NCBI GenBank assembly: GCA_035578175.1
Contig: JAQMRL010000012.1
Location: 17,339,715 to 17,403,714, forward strand
Reading direction: 5' to 3'
DNA from: Catonia carolina
Taxonomy: Eukaryota; Arthropoda; Insecta; Hemiptera; Achilidae
DNA: 64,000 nucleotides
Each line of letters begins with the position of its first letter. Positions within the stretch are counted from its first letter, which is position 1. Below, in pieces: positions 29,864 to 39,278 of the stretch. The notes below the pieces were generated by a model. It was not told where the DNA came from. It did no database searches and saw only the letters and a program-made list of their open reading frames with translations. The position numbers were made by a program, and so were the translations under genes.

Positions 29864-30992
29864 GATTTTTCAACCATGAAATCCTTCTTCTACCGGGACC
29901 TCTCGCACCATACACCTTTCCTTGCAGAATCTTTTGGAGCAACACGTAACGGTTCTCATTGCGCATAATGTGTCCCAGGTATTGGAGCTTTCGCACTTTC
30001 ACGATGTCAAGAACCTCTTTATCTTTATTCATCCTTCGAAGAATTTCTATATTGGTGACTCTGTCCCTCCATGATACGCGTAACATTCTTCGATAAAGCC
30101 ACATTTCAAAGGCTTCAAGCCTCCTGGCTGAGGCCTCAGTGAGTGTCCAAGCTTCCACGCCGTAGAACAGTACAGAGAACACATAACATCGAAGGAGACG
30201 CATTTTGATAGCAAGTGTAAGGTCGTGAGTTTTGAAAATTTTTCGCATATTGTTGAAGGCCACTCTGGCTTTTTCTGTGCGTATCTTAATTTCTTGCGAG
30301 TGATCCCAATCCTCGTTCACATTGCTGCCTAGGTAAGTATACTGCTTAACTCTTTCCAGGGGTACACCGTCTATTTTAATATTCCCTCTTATATTCGTAT
30401 GCTTGCTAATAATCATAAATTTCGTTTTGCTTATGGTAATGTCCAAACCATACTTTCTGCTATGTTCTGTTACCCTATTCATTAACCTTTGCAAACTGGT
30501 TATACTATCCAAGAAAATAGCAGTGTCATCGGCGTATCGAATATTATTGTTTTTCTCCCCGTTTAGCGTAATTCCCTCTTCAATGCCCTGCACTGCCTCT
30601 CGGAATATGTATTCTGAGTAAACGTTGAAAATTACCGGCGACAGTATACACCCCTGACGAACGCCTCTCAAAACCTTCACGCTATTTGTACTCTCATCTT
30701 CCACTCTGACTGAAGAGATCTGGTTCCAATACAGGTTTATAATAATTCTAAGATCTTTTGCATCTATTCCAGTCCTCCTGATTACTTCAACCATCCTATC
30801 GTGTTGCACCCTATCAAACGCCTTTTGATAGTCGACAAAACAGACAAAAACGTCACAATTTACATCACGGCAACGCTGGAACAGTACCTGTATAGAGAAA
30901 AGGGCCTCTCTCGTTCCAACGGCTCGTTGGAATCCAAACTGAGAATCGGATATTTGTTCTTCACACTTTTTGTATATTCTGCCATGAATCAC
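29864..30992 (-). CDS. RTE-like LINE reverse transcriptase, 376 codons open before the nested insertion
   Basis: Reverse transcriptase of a non-LTR retrotransposon, used for target-primed reverse transcription of its own RNA. It starts inside the fingers domain (QISDSQFGFQRAVGTREALF), then the catalytic FVDYQKAFDRVQHD, VRQGCILSPVIFNVYSE, and the YADD box IRYADDTAIF (about residues 150-160). The thumb and connection follow with TYLGSNV, VLFYGVEAWTLT and LQYLGHIMRNENRYVLLQKI. No stops up to the WLKN encoded by the target duplication of the R1-like insertion. The endonuclease and N-terminal RT are missing by 5' truncation; the first Met is only where the frame happens to open. Confidence 0.92.
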
Positions 30993-31545
30993 TTTAATTT
31001 ACTATACTTACTACACTAACTTAACTAACTAAACCAATAGTTTGCTATTTACTAAGATTTCGATTGTATAAATTATGATACATTACATTTTAATAATAAT
31101 TAAACTTGTACTATTTTTAATAAAAAAAAACATAATTTTATACAACCTAAAAATAAAATAATTATTACATTTAAAAACAAAAAACAATAAAAAAGTAAAA
31201 AAAATATACTATTTTATTTTCCTCTTTTTATCTTTAGTTACATTTACATTTGAATATTGCTAACCATAATACTCAAAACAATAATACTAATAATAATAAT
31301 AATAATAATAATACTCAAAACCACTTTCTCGCTAAACTCGGCTTTGTAGAGAAAAGTGCTTCGAATAAAAGTTGTAGATCTTTTAATTTCCTATAAATTT
31401 GATTATTTTGTCGTTAAATGCATACTAAGGCCGATATCTTAAAAAATCTATTTACAGATTTTTGTGAAAAAAAACAATCACTAATTACCGCTAAACTAAG
31501 CGGTATACAAAGAAATATCATGAATAAAAGTTAGTTTTTTTATTT

Positions 31546-32175
31546 CTTCATTACAATAGAGCAATGTAAGCGTAAAACAATAGAACCCATTCAAACATAT
31601 TAGACCGTTTTTGTAGGAAGCCTTGTTAATATTTTTCATGTAACCTCGACTGATACCGGGAAATTAGTGAATTTATTTACGTCTTCAATACATTGAGAAA
31701 TGTGAACGGAAAATGACAGAGCCCATTCGAAACACATTAGATTGATTTTGGCAGAGTGGGATGACCCCAAAATTTTGGAAAAATTAAGAAATCCTCTGAA
31801 CTGAACATTTTTAAACTCTTAGTTTGTAAGGAATCTGCTGGAACCTAAACCCTCGCTAAAATTACGTGTTACCCCCGTCCAATGCCGGGAAAATATTAAT
31901 ATTTTATTTTTTTTACATTAGATACATAAATGTAAGCGGAATACAACGTAGCCCATTCGAAACACATTACTGATTTTTTCAAAGGGGGATGGCGCGGAAA
32001 TTTTGGAAAAATTAAAAAACCGTCGAAGTGAAATACCGGATTTTTTTTGCCAATCGCCCCTAACCTAAAACTCCGTTAATATTTTTCAGGTAACCCAAAA
32101 CAATGCCAGAATAACCGGGAAAATAATTAACGTTTTATATCTTCAGTACGCAGGCAAATGTAAGTGGAAAGGTTA
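31546..32175 (+). repeat. Tandem satellite, ~230-bp period
   Basis: 'gcccattcgaaacacatta' recurs at 31721 and 31951 (230 bp apart), with a diverged first unit near 31585 and a last partial one near 32150. Units also share 'aaaattttggaaaaattaa' and 'taatgccgggaaaa'-like blocks. No coding frame. Confidence 0.7.
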
Positions 32176-32640
32176 AACGTCAAACATGCGCTTAAAACGT
32201 TTGTGCCTTAAAAACTTCAAAATTTGAAACTTATAATATCAAATCCTAAGTTTTAAATCTCAAACTTTTGAGCTTTTTAATTTCAAATTAAAATCTATCG
32301 AACTTTCATCAGGTAAACACCGAACTTCAAAACCACAACCTGTAACCGTATACTTACAAACTTCAAACAAGAAGCTCAAGCCCTCAGTCTTTGAACTTTC
32401 TCCAAACGTCCTAACTTCAAACCTTCAAATCATAAAATTTCAAATTTTGAAACGTAAAACCCTATAAACGTCAAACCTCAACCTGAAATTTAAAATACAT
32501 TTAACACCTCAAAGTTTGAATTCTAAAACTTGAACAATCAACCCCAAACATTGACACGTTTATAGGTTAAAACCTCTAACATTCAAAATTAAAAATATAA
32601 ATTTTGAAACTTCATACCTTCAAACATTAACCTGTACTTT
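32176..32640 (+). repeat. Cryptically simple DNA rich in 'aacttcaaa/ctcaaac'
   Basis: Dozens of degenerate short units (aacttcaaa, aacctcaaa, gaaacttcaa and the like) with a loose 10-14 base spacing and no long exact repeat. It is C-rich relative to its A/T partners on one strand. No frame, no transposon ends. Confidence 0.6.
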
Positions 32641-32821
32641 CAAAAATTCTAAGGTAAAAATTTAATTATTCTCCCACCTGACTCCTCTGGCGGCTGAACT
32701 TCACCTTATGGCAAAGTGCGGGCACGCAGCGCACCCACTTGGTGCTTGTCATACTTATTCTAAATAGCATGCACTCACACACACATAAACGTGCATGCGC
32801 GCACTCACGTCCGCGATCGCG

Positions 32822-32859
<38 letters not shown>

Positions 32860-33010
32860 AAACGAGGCGGTGGAAATTCTCATATTTGGTTTGGGCTTTG
32901 GGTAAAAAGCCATGTACCAGGATATGTAAAAAAAACATTAATTCACTAATTTTTGAAAAAAATATGGTAAGTGAGCTCTCAGTTAACTTTGTGTTTTACC
33001 TAGCATCACT
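32641..33010. repeat. (CA)n microsatellite and flanks; no gene seen
   Basis: CA repeats at about 32777-32858. The flank 'gaggcggtggaaattctcat' at 32864 resembles 'gaggtggtggaaattatccc' at 28088, suggesting a shared LINE 3' region. Confidence 0.5.
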
Positions 33011-33680
33011 TCACACATTAATTATCCATTTCTGCATTTCATTTTGTTCAGTAATACATTTAGGTAGCAGGTTATAAAATTTGGGAGCCAAGTGAGAGAA
33101 GTGTCGCTCATGCAGCGCACTTCTCACTTTATCTGGAAGAAGTAGGTGTTTATTCCTTGTGTCATACTTATGAGATCTATTTTGGATGTTTGATTTACTC
33201 TTATGCAGCTTTCTCAATATATCTTTAGAAACATTTGCCTGACACTCATTACTTGAAATTCCGCAAAAAGTTGGTCTGACTGCTAACGAAAAGGTTTCTT
33301 ACATATAACTTTTAAAATAGTTTCTGTAGTACTAGCAGAGGACTCAAACAGCATTACGAAGCACCACCCCAACCCACAATCCCGTAAGTCAAGACTGACT
33401 GCACCGTAGAAAAGTAAACAATTTCCAGGGTTTGAATTTCAAGGACACTTCTAAGTTTCTTCAATAAATGTACAGTTTTCTCCAGATGCTGACATAATCA
33501 ATTAATGTGTTCCTTTCATCGAATCAAAGAACCGACCGTTATTCCCAAGTACCTTATTAAGAATCTTACTGTTCCTTAGTTATTTTACGACATCTGCAAC
33601 TGGTAGATTCTGAGCAATCAAATCATGAATTGTTAAGTGTTGAAATTCCGGCTGGCTTTGTGAGCTCGGTGAGAAACACA
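33011..33680 (-). pseudogene. Jockey/CR1-like LINE RT C-terminal relic
   Basis: The minus strand 33217-33011 encodes SKSNIQNRSHKYDTRNKHLL, VRSALHERHFSHLAPKFYNL, LPKCI: the Y.TRNK....P...........G.KFYN.LP block at the C-terminus of jockey/CR1 RTs. Upstream (33250-33680) broken pieces continue. Same type as 62202-62813. Confidence 0.65.
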
Positions 33681-33779
33681 AAAAATTGGTTTTTACCACG
33701 TTAATAAAAAGCAAATTTTTGTTCAGCCTCCTCTTAACAACTCTGTCCCATCGCTGCACTTCCTTTGGAGTTATTAATC

Positions 33780-34000
33780 AAGAATTACTTGAAGAGTGTA
33801 AATTAAAGAAAAAGGGAAGGAAGAAGAAGAAAGTCTGGGTACGCCAATGGATTTCTCGTCGAAACACACAGGGTGCTTGGGATAATTTATTTCTGGAATT
33901 AATTGTCTACAAAAGATCAGAAGGGCCGCTAAAAGAATATTATTATTCCTGTAGTCATTTTTACATGAATTCCATAGACATGGGTCTTTTTTGTAACATT
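33780..34000 (+). pseudogene. Harbinger (HARBI1-like) nuclease N-terminal relic
   Basis: The frame gives RKKKKVWVRQWISRRNTQGA, then WDNLFLELIV. The W.R.WI.RR...GA...L..EL block stands at the start of HARBI1-type nucleases encoded by PIF/Harbinger transposons. The DDE catalytic domain does not follow. The frame continues open to 34018 without similarity. Confidence 0.6.
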
Positions 34001-34319
34001 CCAGTAAGTGTAAGGTGACTTTTATTCATGGTTTAACTACAGTTAACTAACTTAGTGCAACCGAATGATTTGTACTCTAGATCAGTAGCTGAACAAACAA
34101 ATAAAACAAACGAACAAAACACCTTCGTGTGGTAGGCGATCGACTGCGACTACCATTTTCACAGTAGATTTTAGTCACCCGCCGCCTGCGATCTGTTCAC
34201 CACACGACAAAAGTCTACTCTTCTTTGGAACTTGGCGATTTTAGTCAACTGCGACCTAGCTGAATTACCATTTAGACAATAGATTTTACCGTGCAGCGAA
34301 AATCGTGCTGCTGCAGTCA

Positions 34320-35060
34320 TCATAATCATCTGTCAAGGATTAGCCTCAATGGCTTGTTCCGGCATCCATCTCATTTTAGGCCTTCCCAAGCCTCGCTTCC
34401 CTCTTAATTTATATTTCCAAGCTTGCAGAGGAAGGCTGTGTAGTGGCATGCGAAGAATATGGTTGGACTAGTTTCTCTTATGTATACTTATCGTTTCCCA
34501 CAGTGACTGAACATTTAACTTAGCGCGTATAGCTTTGTTACGTACTCAAAAATCTCATTTCAGCAGCCTAGTTAGAGATTCATTCCTTTGTAATGACACC
34601 CATGTTTCACTCCCATATGTTATGAGTGGTACATCCATTGTTCTATAAAATTTCATTCAGGTGTCCTGTTTCGTTTTCTTTCCTATAGTCCTGCGAATAG
34701 AACCACATGCAGCGCTGAATTTTGCCAGTTTTTCACTCGCGTCATCATCATCATCATCATCATCATAATAAGAAATCCTGCATCCTAAATATTTAAAATC
34801 TTGAACTTGTTCTATAGTTTGGTTGCAAAGTATAATTTTTGAGCGAACCGGCCAAATTCCCTTGAATGCCATAATCTTTGATTTTTGCGCCAATATTCTC
34901 TTACTAAACTGCACTAATGTTGTGCAACTCATAAATTGCATATTGGGGCCTGTCTTCTGAGTCAAAAATAATGTGTCATCTGCGTACAGCAATGAATTTA
35001 GGAATACGTTATTCAAAAGCTGAATGCCTGAGTAAGCTAATTGCTTCCATTTTTTCTTTG
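34320..35060 (-). pseudogene. RTE-like LINE RT relic with an in-frame Asp run
   Basis: On the minus strand: FLNSLLYADDTLFLTQKTG (the catalytic YADD), VQDFKYLGCRISYY, a run of eight Asp from (GAT)n, then ASEKLAKFSAACGSIRRTIG. After a frameshift, LITYGSETWV and RKR...GLGRPKMRWMPEQAI-like text continue to 34330. Sequence before the YADD box is lost. The Asp run replaces the short variable spacer after YLG and stays in frame. Confidence 0.8.
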
Positions 35061-35079
35061 GCTGCTACAGTCACCCGTG

Positions 35080-35165
35080 TAAACCCCACATTACCGCTCA
35101 CCGGTATGGCCATAGCCTTACTGGTTACGGCCTGTGCTCGCGGCCCTCTAGGGCCGAGGGCCCCT
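35080..35165. repeat. GC-rich palindromic patch
   Basis: Contains GGCCCTCTAGGGCC and 'ttaccgctcaccggtatggc'. It stands out from AT-rich flanks; possibly a transposon end. No partner was found. Confidence 0.3.
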
Positions 35166-35309
35166 TAAATTTTACCTGTTCTGCCAAGGTATAGTTACCC
35201 CACTAAACAGGTAATAAGTAGATTTAATTTTAACATGTATCTAGGTAATTTACTGGTTACAGATACCCTTAGAAAACAGATAATTAAAAGATCTTGTTTT
35301 GTATTTCAG

Positions 35310-35430
35310 GTTGCCACTCATATGCCGGTTATACAGGTCGTTTGTAATTAAAAGAAAAGAGCCTTGCTACATAACACATCTCCCAGCTAAAGTACTGATA
35401 AAAATATTATTACATCTTTCTAGTAATCAG
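35310..35430 (+). CDS. F-box protein (FBXO28-like), exon with the F-box core
   Basis: Preceded by TTGTATTTCAG and followed by a GTAATT donor. One base completes a codon, then 40 codons: LPLICRLYRSFVIKRKEPCY, then ITHLPAKVLIKILLHLSSNQ. LP..VL.KIL.LS is the first half of an F-box, the Skp1-binding motif of SCF ubiquitin ligase adaptors. The exon at 38218 supplies VANCRRVCKKFN, the second half (..VCK.F), in the same phase, which makes the exon pairing persuasive. No start codon is in frame here, so at least one upstream exon is missing. Confidence 0.65.
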
Positions 35431-35523
35431 GTAATTCTATTTCGCTTTACACAATTACAAAATTATTTTTATGCACCAGCTCTTAAGAAATTGATCAAAA
35501 ATGGATCTTTATATATAAAGTAC

Positions 35524-35580
35524 AAAATCTGGAGTGAAACACTCACACGACTTTCTCATCCTAATTTAAATAAAAATAAG
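35524..35580 (-). mobile_element. Family A terminal fragment
   Basis: 'aaatctggagtgaaacactc' to 'ctttctcatcctaatttaaa': the outer ~55 bp of the family in minus orientation, in intron 1 of the F-box gene. Confidence 0.6.
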
Positions 35581-35587
35581 TAGACTA

Positions 35588-35720
35588 TATCCCAACTCAA
35601 ACCAAGTGGCCTCTGTGATGTGCACACCGGCTGTGTGAGAAAGAGCTATTTAGAAATAGATAGAAATACTGTGACAAGGTCTGGTACAGTCTGATTGAAA
35701 ATTTAAACTAAGTTTTGGAA
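35588..35720 (+). mobile_element. Single end of the 24024-type MITE
   Basis: 'cccaactcaaaccaagtggc', then 'ggctgtgtgagaaagagct', as in the MITE at 24024-24441. The other end is absent. Confidence 0.65.
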
Positions 35721-35832
35721 ATAAATCTTTATAATGCATCCTGTAGTTTGAAATTATTTTTATTTCATATAAAGAATTGATATAATAATTTCACCAACCT
35801 TCATTTTAAACTGAGTCACCTTTATTTTTATT

Positions 35833-35876
35833 CTTACTTACACGTGTTTCGGTGGATCCACCATCATCAGAGTAAA
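35833..35876 (-). ncRNA. Hammerhead ribozyme, type I, in a Penelope-like element
   Basis: On the minus strand, in order: stem I strand TTTACT (35876-35871), CTGATGA (35870-35864), an extra T, stem II GGTG-GATC-CACC (35862-35851), GAA (35850-35848), stem III ACA-CG-TGT (35847-35840), A17 (35839), and stem I' AGTAAG (35838-35833). Stem I pairs TTACT with AGTAA plus a wobble; stem III has 3 bp and a 2-base loop; every invariant core base (C3, U4, G5, A6, G8, A9, G12-A14) is present. Cleavage is expected after 35839. Very short stem III hairpins are known for Penelope and retrozyme hammerheads, which may act as dimers. The bulged T after CTGATGA is unusual. Confidence 0.82.
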
Positions 35877-35985
35877 TAAAAAAAATTGAAACCAAAAAAA
35901 TTTTTATCACTTATTTAAATTTTACAGAAGATGATACATCTTCAGTCATTTGTATAAAACTGATTTAAAATTAATTTATTTTAAT

Positions 35986-36246
35986 TTATCCCTTCTCATA
36001 TTTACTGTAGATAGCAGCAGCAGTCAATATCACTTCATCATTCCTAAATTTTACCTGTTCATTCAAAATGTCCTGCTTTTGCTCTTTTAAATATTTATAA
36101 ATATGGAACATCTCATATTTTTCAATTTTATTTTTATTTTCTATATTACATTGTTCTATTATATTAAAATGTTCATCTATTTTACCAAATTTGTGTTTTT
36201 CTTCTTTTATATGATTGGTATAGTTAGTTAGATATAATGTAGTCAC
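35986..36246 (-). CDS. Penelope-like element, C-terminal region after GIY-YIG
   Basis: Continues the GIY-YIG frame of 36224-36823 after a frameshift in the 23-bp overlap: LTNYTNHIKEEKHKFGKIDE, then ENKNKIEKYEMFHIYKYLKE and DEVILTAAAIYSKY. H.KEE.H.......ILE.C....K....E...IYK..K is the normal text after the nuclease core in this family. It is 86 codons and rich in Lys/Glu/Asn. The ATG is incidental. Confidence 0.75.
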   Translation of the reverse strand: MTTLYLTNYTNHIKEEKHKFGKIDEHFNIIEQCNIENKNKIEKYEMFHIYKYLKEQKQDILNEQVKFRNDEVILTAAAIYSKYEKG

Positions 36247-36823
36247 ATTTCAGTGCTTTTTTATGTTCATTATACCTCACTTGAAAATTACGACTAGTCA
36301 TACCAATGTAACAATTTTTACAATCCTCATTACCACAATCTATTTTATACACACCCTTTTTATTGCTTAGTGTTTCATTTATATTATTTATAATTATATT
36401 TGTGGACAGTAGTTTTTTATTATTACATGTGTATGCGATTTTATAAAATTTATTTAATGTTTTGTATAATTTAGTATTAATAGTTTTATTATATTTTAAT
36501 ACAATAAATGGTTTTTGTTTTGTTTTATTGTCTAACGTAAGGGTAGTTCTTAAGTTATTTTTAAAATACAGTTTGTTTTTAATTTTATTTATTATTTTAT
36601 TTATTTGTTTTTCATTATACCTATTCTTGTGTGCTATGAATTTTATTATTCTTATTTCATTTTCTAATAGTTTTTTATCTTTTATATAATTATATGCTCT
36701 GTGAATCATACTATGGTAAGCTGCCATTTTATGTGAATATGGGTGGTTACATGACTTATTAAAATTTGTTACTGGTAAAACTCTAAAGAAATTGATTTTA
36801 TGTTGGCCTAAAAGTACAGTCAT
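36224..36823 (-). CDS. Penelope-like element, linker and GIY-YIG endonuclease
   Basis: 200 codons. The first half (SCNHPYSHKMAAYHSMIHRA) is the HP..HK.A....MI.R block that follows the RT in Penelope-like elements. The GIY-YIG motif is GVYKIDC (residue about 155), then CYIGMTSRNFQVRYNEHKKA, which gives the YIG triad, the Arg on the following helix (R in VRYNEH) and the H. A CX2C-like pair (GNEDCKNC) lies between the two motifs, as in the family. No RT domain upstream: the element is 5'-truncated near 36838. Without RT it cannot move on its own. Confidence 0.88.
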   Translation of the reverse strand: MTVLLGQHKINFFRVLPVTNFNKSCNHPYSHKMAAYHSMIHRAYNYIKDKKLLENEIRIIKFIAHKNRYNEKQINKIINKIKNKLYFKNNLRTTLTLDNKTKQKPFIVLKYNKTINTKLYKTLNKFYKIAYTCNNKKLLSTNIIINNINETLSNKKGVYKIDCGNEDCKNCYIGMTSRNFQVRYNEHKKALKCDYIISN

Positions 36824-36838
36824 GAAAACTCTTTAAAT

Positions 36839-37249
36839 GAAATAAATCTCCCACCAGCTGTATTAGTCCACAACTTAAATATTTCTGTAAACATTTTACA
36901 TTGTAGGACTATGACTGACTTTATCCAAAACCACAACAATTTTATTTTTTATAAACTGGCAAAATGACAGCTAACACGGAGTATCAGAACAAACACAGAA
37001 CGACAAACACTAAGGCTGCGGTCTGAGTGGAGCGGGGCGTTCAGCTTTGCAGCACGAACGCTGGAGTGCAACTCATCTCCTCAGTCAAACCACGTGCAAT
37101 TGCAACAGTTACGTGAATTGGTGCCAGAATTTCAGGCTATTTCTCCATATCATTTTGTGATTTCTGTTAAATGAATACAGCAGTCGTTTTCATTTTAAGT
37201 GGTCTTAGAAGAAAGCTCTTGTCTGAAATTACTTATTTTATGTCAAGTG
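36839..37249. other. Intron; possible Harbinger end
   Basis: 'ggctgcggtctgagtggagc' near 37014 resembles the GC-rich terminal repeats of Harbinger elements, in keeping with the HARBI1-like text that follows. No partner end is certain. Confidence 0.35.
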
Positions 37250-37640
37250 GTCCAAGTTCAATAGTGAAAGAAAGAGAAATTTTGTGAGTGCTACTTTGTA
37301 TAAAACCCATTAAGATCCTGCCTGATAAATTCCATGGCTATACCAGAATCTCTGTGGCTACATTTGATTATATTTTATCAAAATTTGGGCTGCCTTTGAA
37401 AAGGACCGATTCCAATATCCATGCAGTATTTCTGCTGCAGAAAAGGTCCTCAAAAGACAATGTTTGCACCCTAACAACACTTATAAAACCCAAATTGGAT
37501 TGATGCTGTAGCTCGACACTGTAGCCACCGCTGTTAAGCACGCTGCATGCCATGCTCAAGTTTTTGTTACCAGGCATGCTAATGTTTACAACATGTTTGT
37601 CTGGCACACTGCATGGCCCACTATACTCAGGCCACAACCA
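37250..37640 (+). pseudogene. Harbinger (HARBI1-like) nuclease relic
   Basis: The frame at 37288 gives IKILPDKFHGYTRISVATFD, then YILSKFGLPLKRTDSNIHAV. The F..Y.R.S..TFD.LL..V.P.I.K.DT..R block begins the HARBI1 nuclease. The following text (FVTRHANVYNMFVWHTA in another frame) may be the later SDS-free DDE region but is too eroded to call. Distinct from the relic at 33780. Confidence 0.55.
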
Positions 37641-37774
37641 AAGTGCACGCTCTAGTTGAGCATTTTGTGGGGTAAGGCGAGGCGTGCAGCGTTCGTCTCA
37701 ATCATATGCTAATGCAGACAAGCGTCCTGAGAGGCGCCCTACTGCAGTGGTGGCAAGAGTGTGCTTGTTTTCGT

Positions 37775-38040
37775 TCAGCGTTGACTTCTGGTTTTGGACC
37801 ACTTCAGATTGAAACCCATGATTTCTGTATCTACTCGTTAAGAGGAATCGAATGACACTTTTTTGTTTCCAAATTCAGACTTTGATTTCTTGACTTTTGG
37901 TTTCGGGCCACTTCCGGCCAAAACCAGCACTTCAAACCCAATCCAGGCCCACTAACTTTTGTGCAGATTACGAATCCGGAAACCGTTTGTTGCAATCTTT
38001 TGTAATATCTGATATTTGGTTGTGACGGACGGCCAGACAA
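37775..38040 (+). repeat. Repeat C (partner, inverted, at 47955-48065)
   Basis: 'gacttctggttttggaccac', 'cgggccacttccggccaaaa' and 'gacggacggccagac' mark an interspersed repeat. An inverted partial copy is at 47955-48065 ('aaccggaagtggcctaaaac', 'attcgattcctctt'). No frame. Confidence 0.6.
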
Positions 38041-38217
38041 AGGAAAATTATAAATGACATTTTAAAAATTTCCACAAATTCTCAATATTGTGAAAAATTG
38101 TAATTGTATTTTCTGTTTTGTAATGAACACTTCCTGCAAGCCCCTTCCTGCGGACTATGCTCTTTTGGGAGGATTCGTATTAATGAAAGATAAATAAATG
38201 TATTACAATTTTTTCAG

Positions 38218-38455
38218 GTAGCAAATTGTCGCAGAGTCTGCAAGAAGTTTAATTCAGCTGGAAAGAGAGTACTGAACAGAAGATTCCATAATTTTTGTAA
38301 AATCATTCCAGAAAAACTGTGCACAGTTGCCAACAGAAACCGGATTGATGAAATTGATGAGCAGTGCGAATTGCACTTGCTCAATTCGGCCATAATAACC
38401 TTACGAGCTGTCTTTGGACGTTCAATGATAAGAGGCCGATGCTGCTTCTATCCAG
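38218..38455 (+). CDS. F-box protein (FBXO28-like), second found exon
   Basis: The acceptor TTTTTTCAG and donor GTAATT enclose 79 codons plus one base. It starts VANCRRVCKKFNSAGKRVLN, completing the F-box, then RRFHNFCKIIPEKLC, an acidic/polar stretch (NRIDEIDEQCELHLLNSAII) and MIRGRCCFYPG. The pattern of F-box, ER...F...K, then a CCF.PGK junction follows FBXO28, a nuclear SCF adaptor in vertebrates; the divergence is considerable. The intron before it (35431-38217) holds the Penelope element and Harbinger relics. Phase 1 at the 3' end matches the next exon. Confidence 0.75.
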
Positions 38456-38465
38456 GTAATTGTAC

Positions 38466-38634
38466 AAATCTGGTGTGAAAAACTCACACGACTTTCTCTT
38501 GCCAATGTAAATAAGGAAAATATAACATATCTTTAATCATGCATGAGTAAACTAAATGTAAAATTTTAAAAACTTACCTAGATTTAATCATGAGGGAATG
38601 ATGCTAAATTAAAATAAACCTCAGTTCGACTTAA
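38466..38634 (-). mobile_element. Family A fragment cut by the Harbinger element
   Basis: TCTGGTGTGAAAAACTCACA to 'aacctcagttcgacttaa' in minus orientation. The Harbinger at 38635 sits in the 'ggcttaa' of the family, so it is younger than this copy. Confidence 0.75.
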
Positions 38635-38789
38635 GGGTAAGCCGCACAGTGAACACTGGTCGCAGGTCACTGTTTTCAGGTTGCTGGATGGCGCTGGTCG
38701 CAGGTACAATCCTGATTCAGGCTGGCGAGTGAGCACAATGGGAGCATTAATTACGCATTTAAACAGTCATTCAGTTATTGGTATTTCAA

Positions 38790-39080
38790 GATGAGTTCCA
38801 ATAACAGCAGTGATGATGAATTATTTCTTATGGAAATAATTTTAATTCCTAATGGAGAGAGAAAAATCGCATATAATAATTGAAACATATTTATTCATTT
38901 TACGAAATTGTTATCTTTTAAAAACCATCCATTAGTGACATTAATAATACAGAAAATTGTACGGCGAGTATCTTCATATTTTTCAATTAAAAAAAAATTG
39001 ACAGGTTTTATAAATACATCAGAATGACTCTGGAAATGTTTAATTTCGTATGGGAGGATATTTTTGCGAATTCTACCATT
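38790..39080 (+). pseudogene. HARBI1-like nuclease, N-terminal remnant
   Basis: MSSNNSSDDELFLMEI from an ATG at 38790, then stops; further on DRFYKYIRMTLEMFNFVWED, the FYKY.RM..E.F...L block of the family. The catalytic domain is gone, replaced by later insertions. It belongs to the enclosing element by position. Confidence 0.65.
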
Positions 39081-39278
39081 TAAAATAAAAATTTTGCAAA
39101 ATCCTTTCTTAGCGATAGCTTAGAAAACTTAAGTTGATCTATTAATCAGGACATCTCTTTTTATATAATAGATAGCGCCCCGTCGTGGCTTCGCCCATGC
39201 AATTTTAAGGCTATGATTCTGTATTTTAATTTGCTAATAACTTAAGTCAGATATAATTTTTTTTTGGAATTACATATA

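Larger units (their letters stand above)
28222..30999 (-). mobile_element. RTE-like LINE, 5'-truncated, with 13-bp target-site duplication
   Basis: Flanked by TACTATACTTACT at 28209-28221 and 31000-31012. The 3' end (left) is a short AAG-repeat tail right after the stop codon. The outer stretches 27991-28208 and 31013-31317 ('aataattatttatttattcc', (TAA)n) look like another AT-rich LINE tail into which this one landed. Inside it is the R1-like LINE at 28351-29863. Confidence 0.88.
27813..31545 (-). mobile_element. Family A repeat split by nested LINE insertions
   Basis: The 5' piece is at 27813-27990 (TCTGGTGTGAAACACTTACA to 'accttaatttggttta'). The continuation 'aaccactttctcgctaaact' resumes at about 31318 and runs to 31545. 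The split falls where uninterrupted copies read 'ggcttaaaaatacagaaaat'. Everything between was inserted later. Confidence 0.8.
35800..36838 (-). mobile_element. Penelope-like element, 5'-truncated
   Basis: Two overlapping frames encode the RT-to-endonuclease linker and the GIY-YIG domain, followed by the conserved 3' tail (TEDVSSSVKFK...YSDDGGSTETRVS) and a hammerhead ribozyme. The RT domain itself is lost. Penelope-like elements are unusual retroelements whose GIY-YIG nuclease is thought to open the target. It lies in intron 1 of the F-box gene, opposite in strand. Confidence 0.85.
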
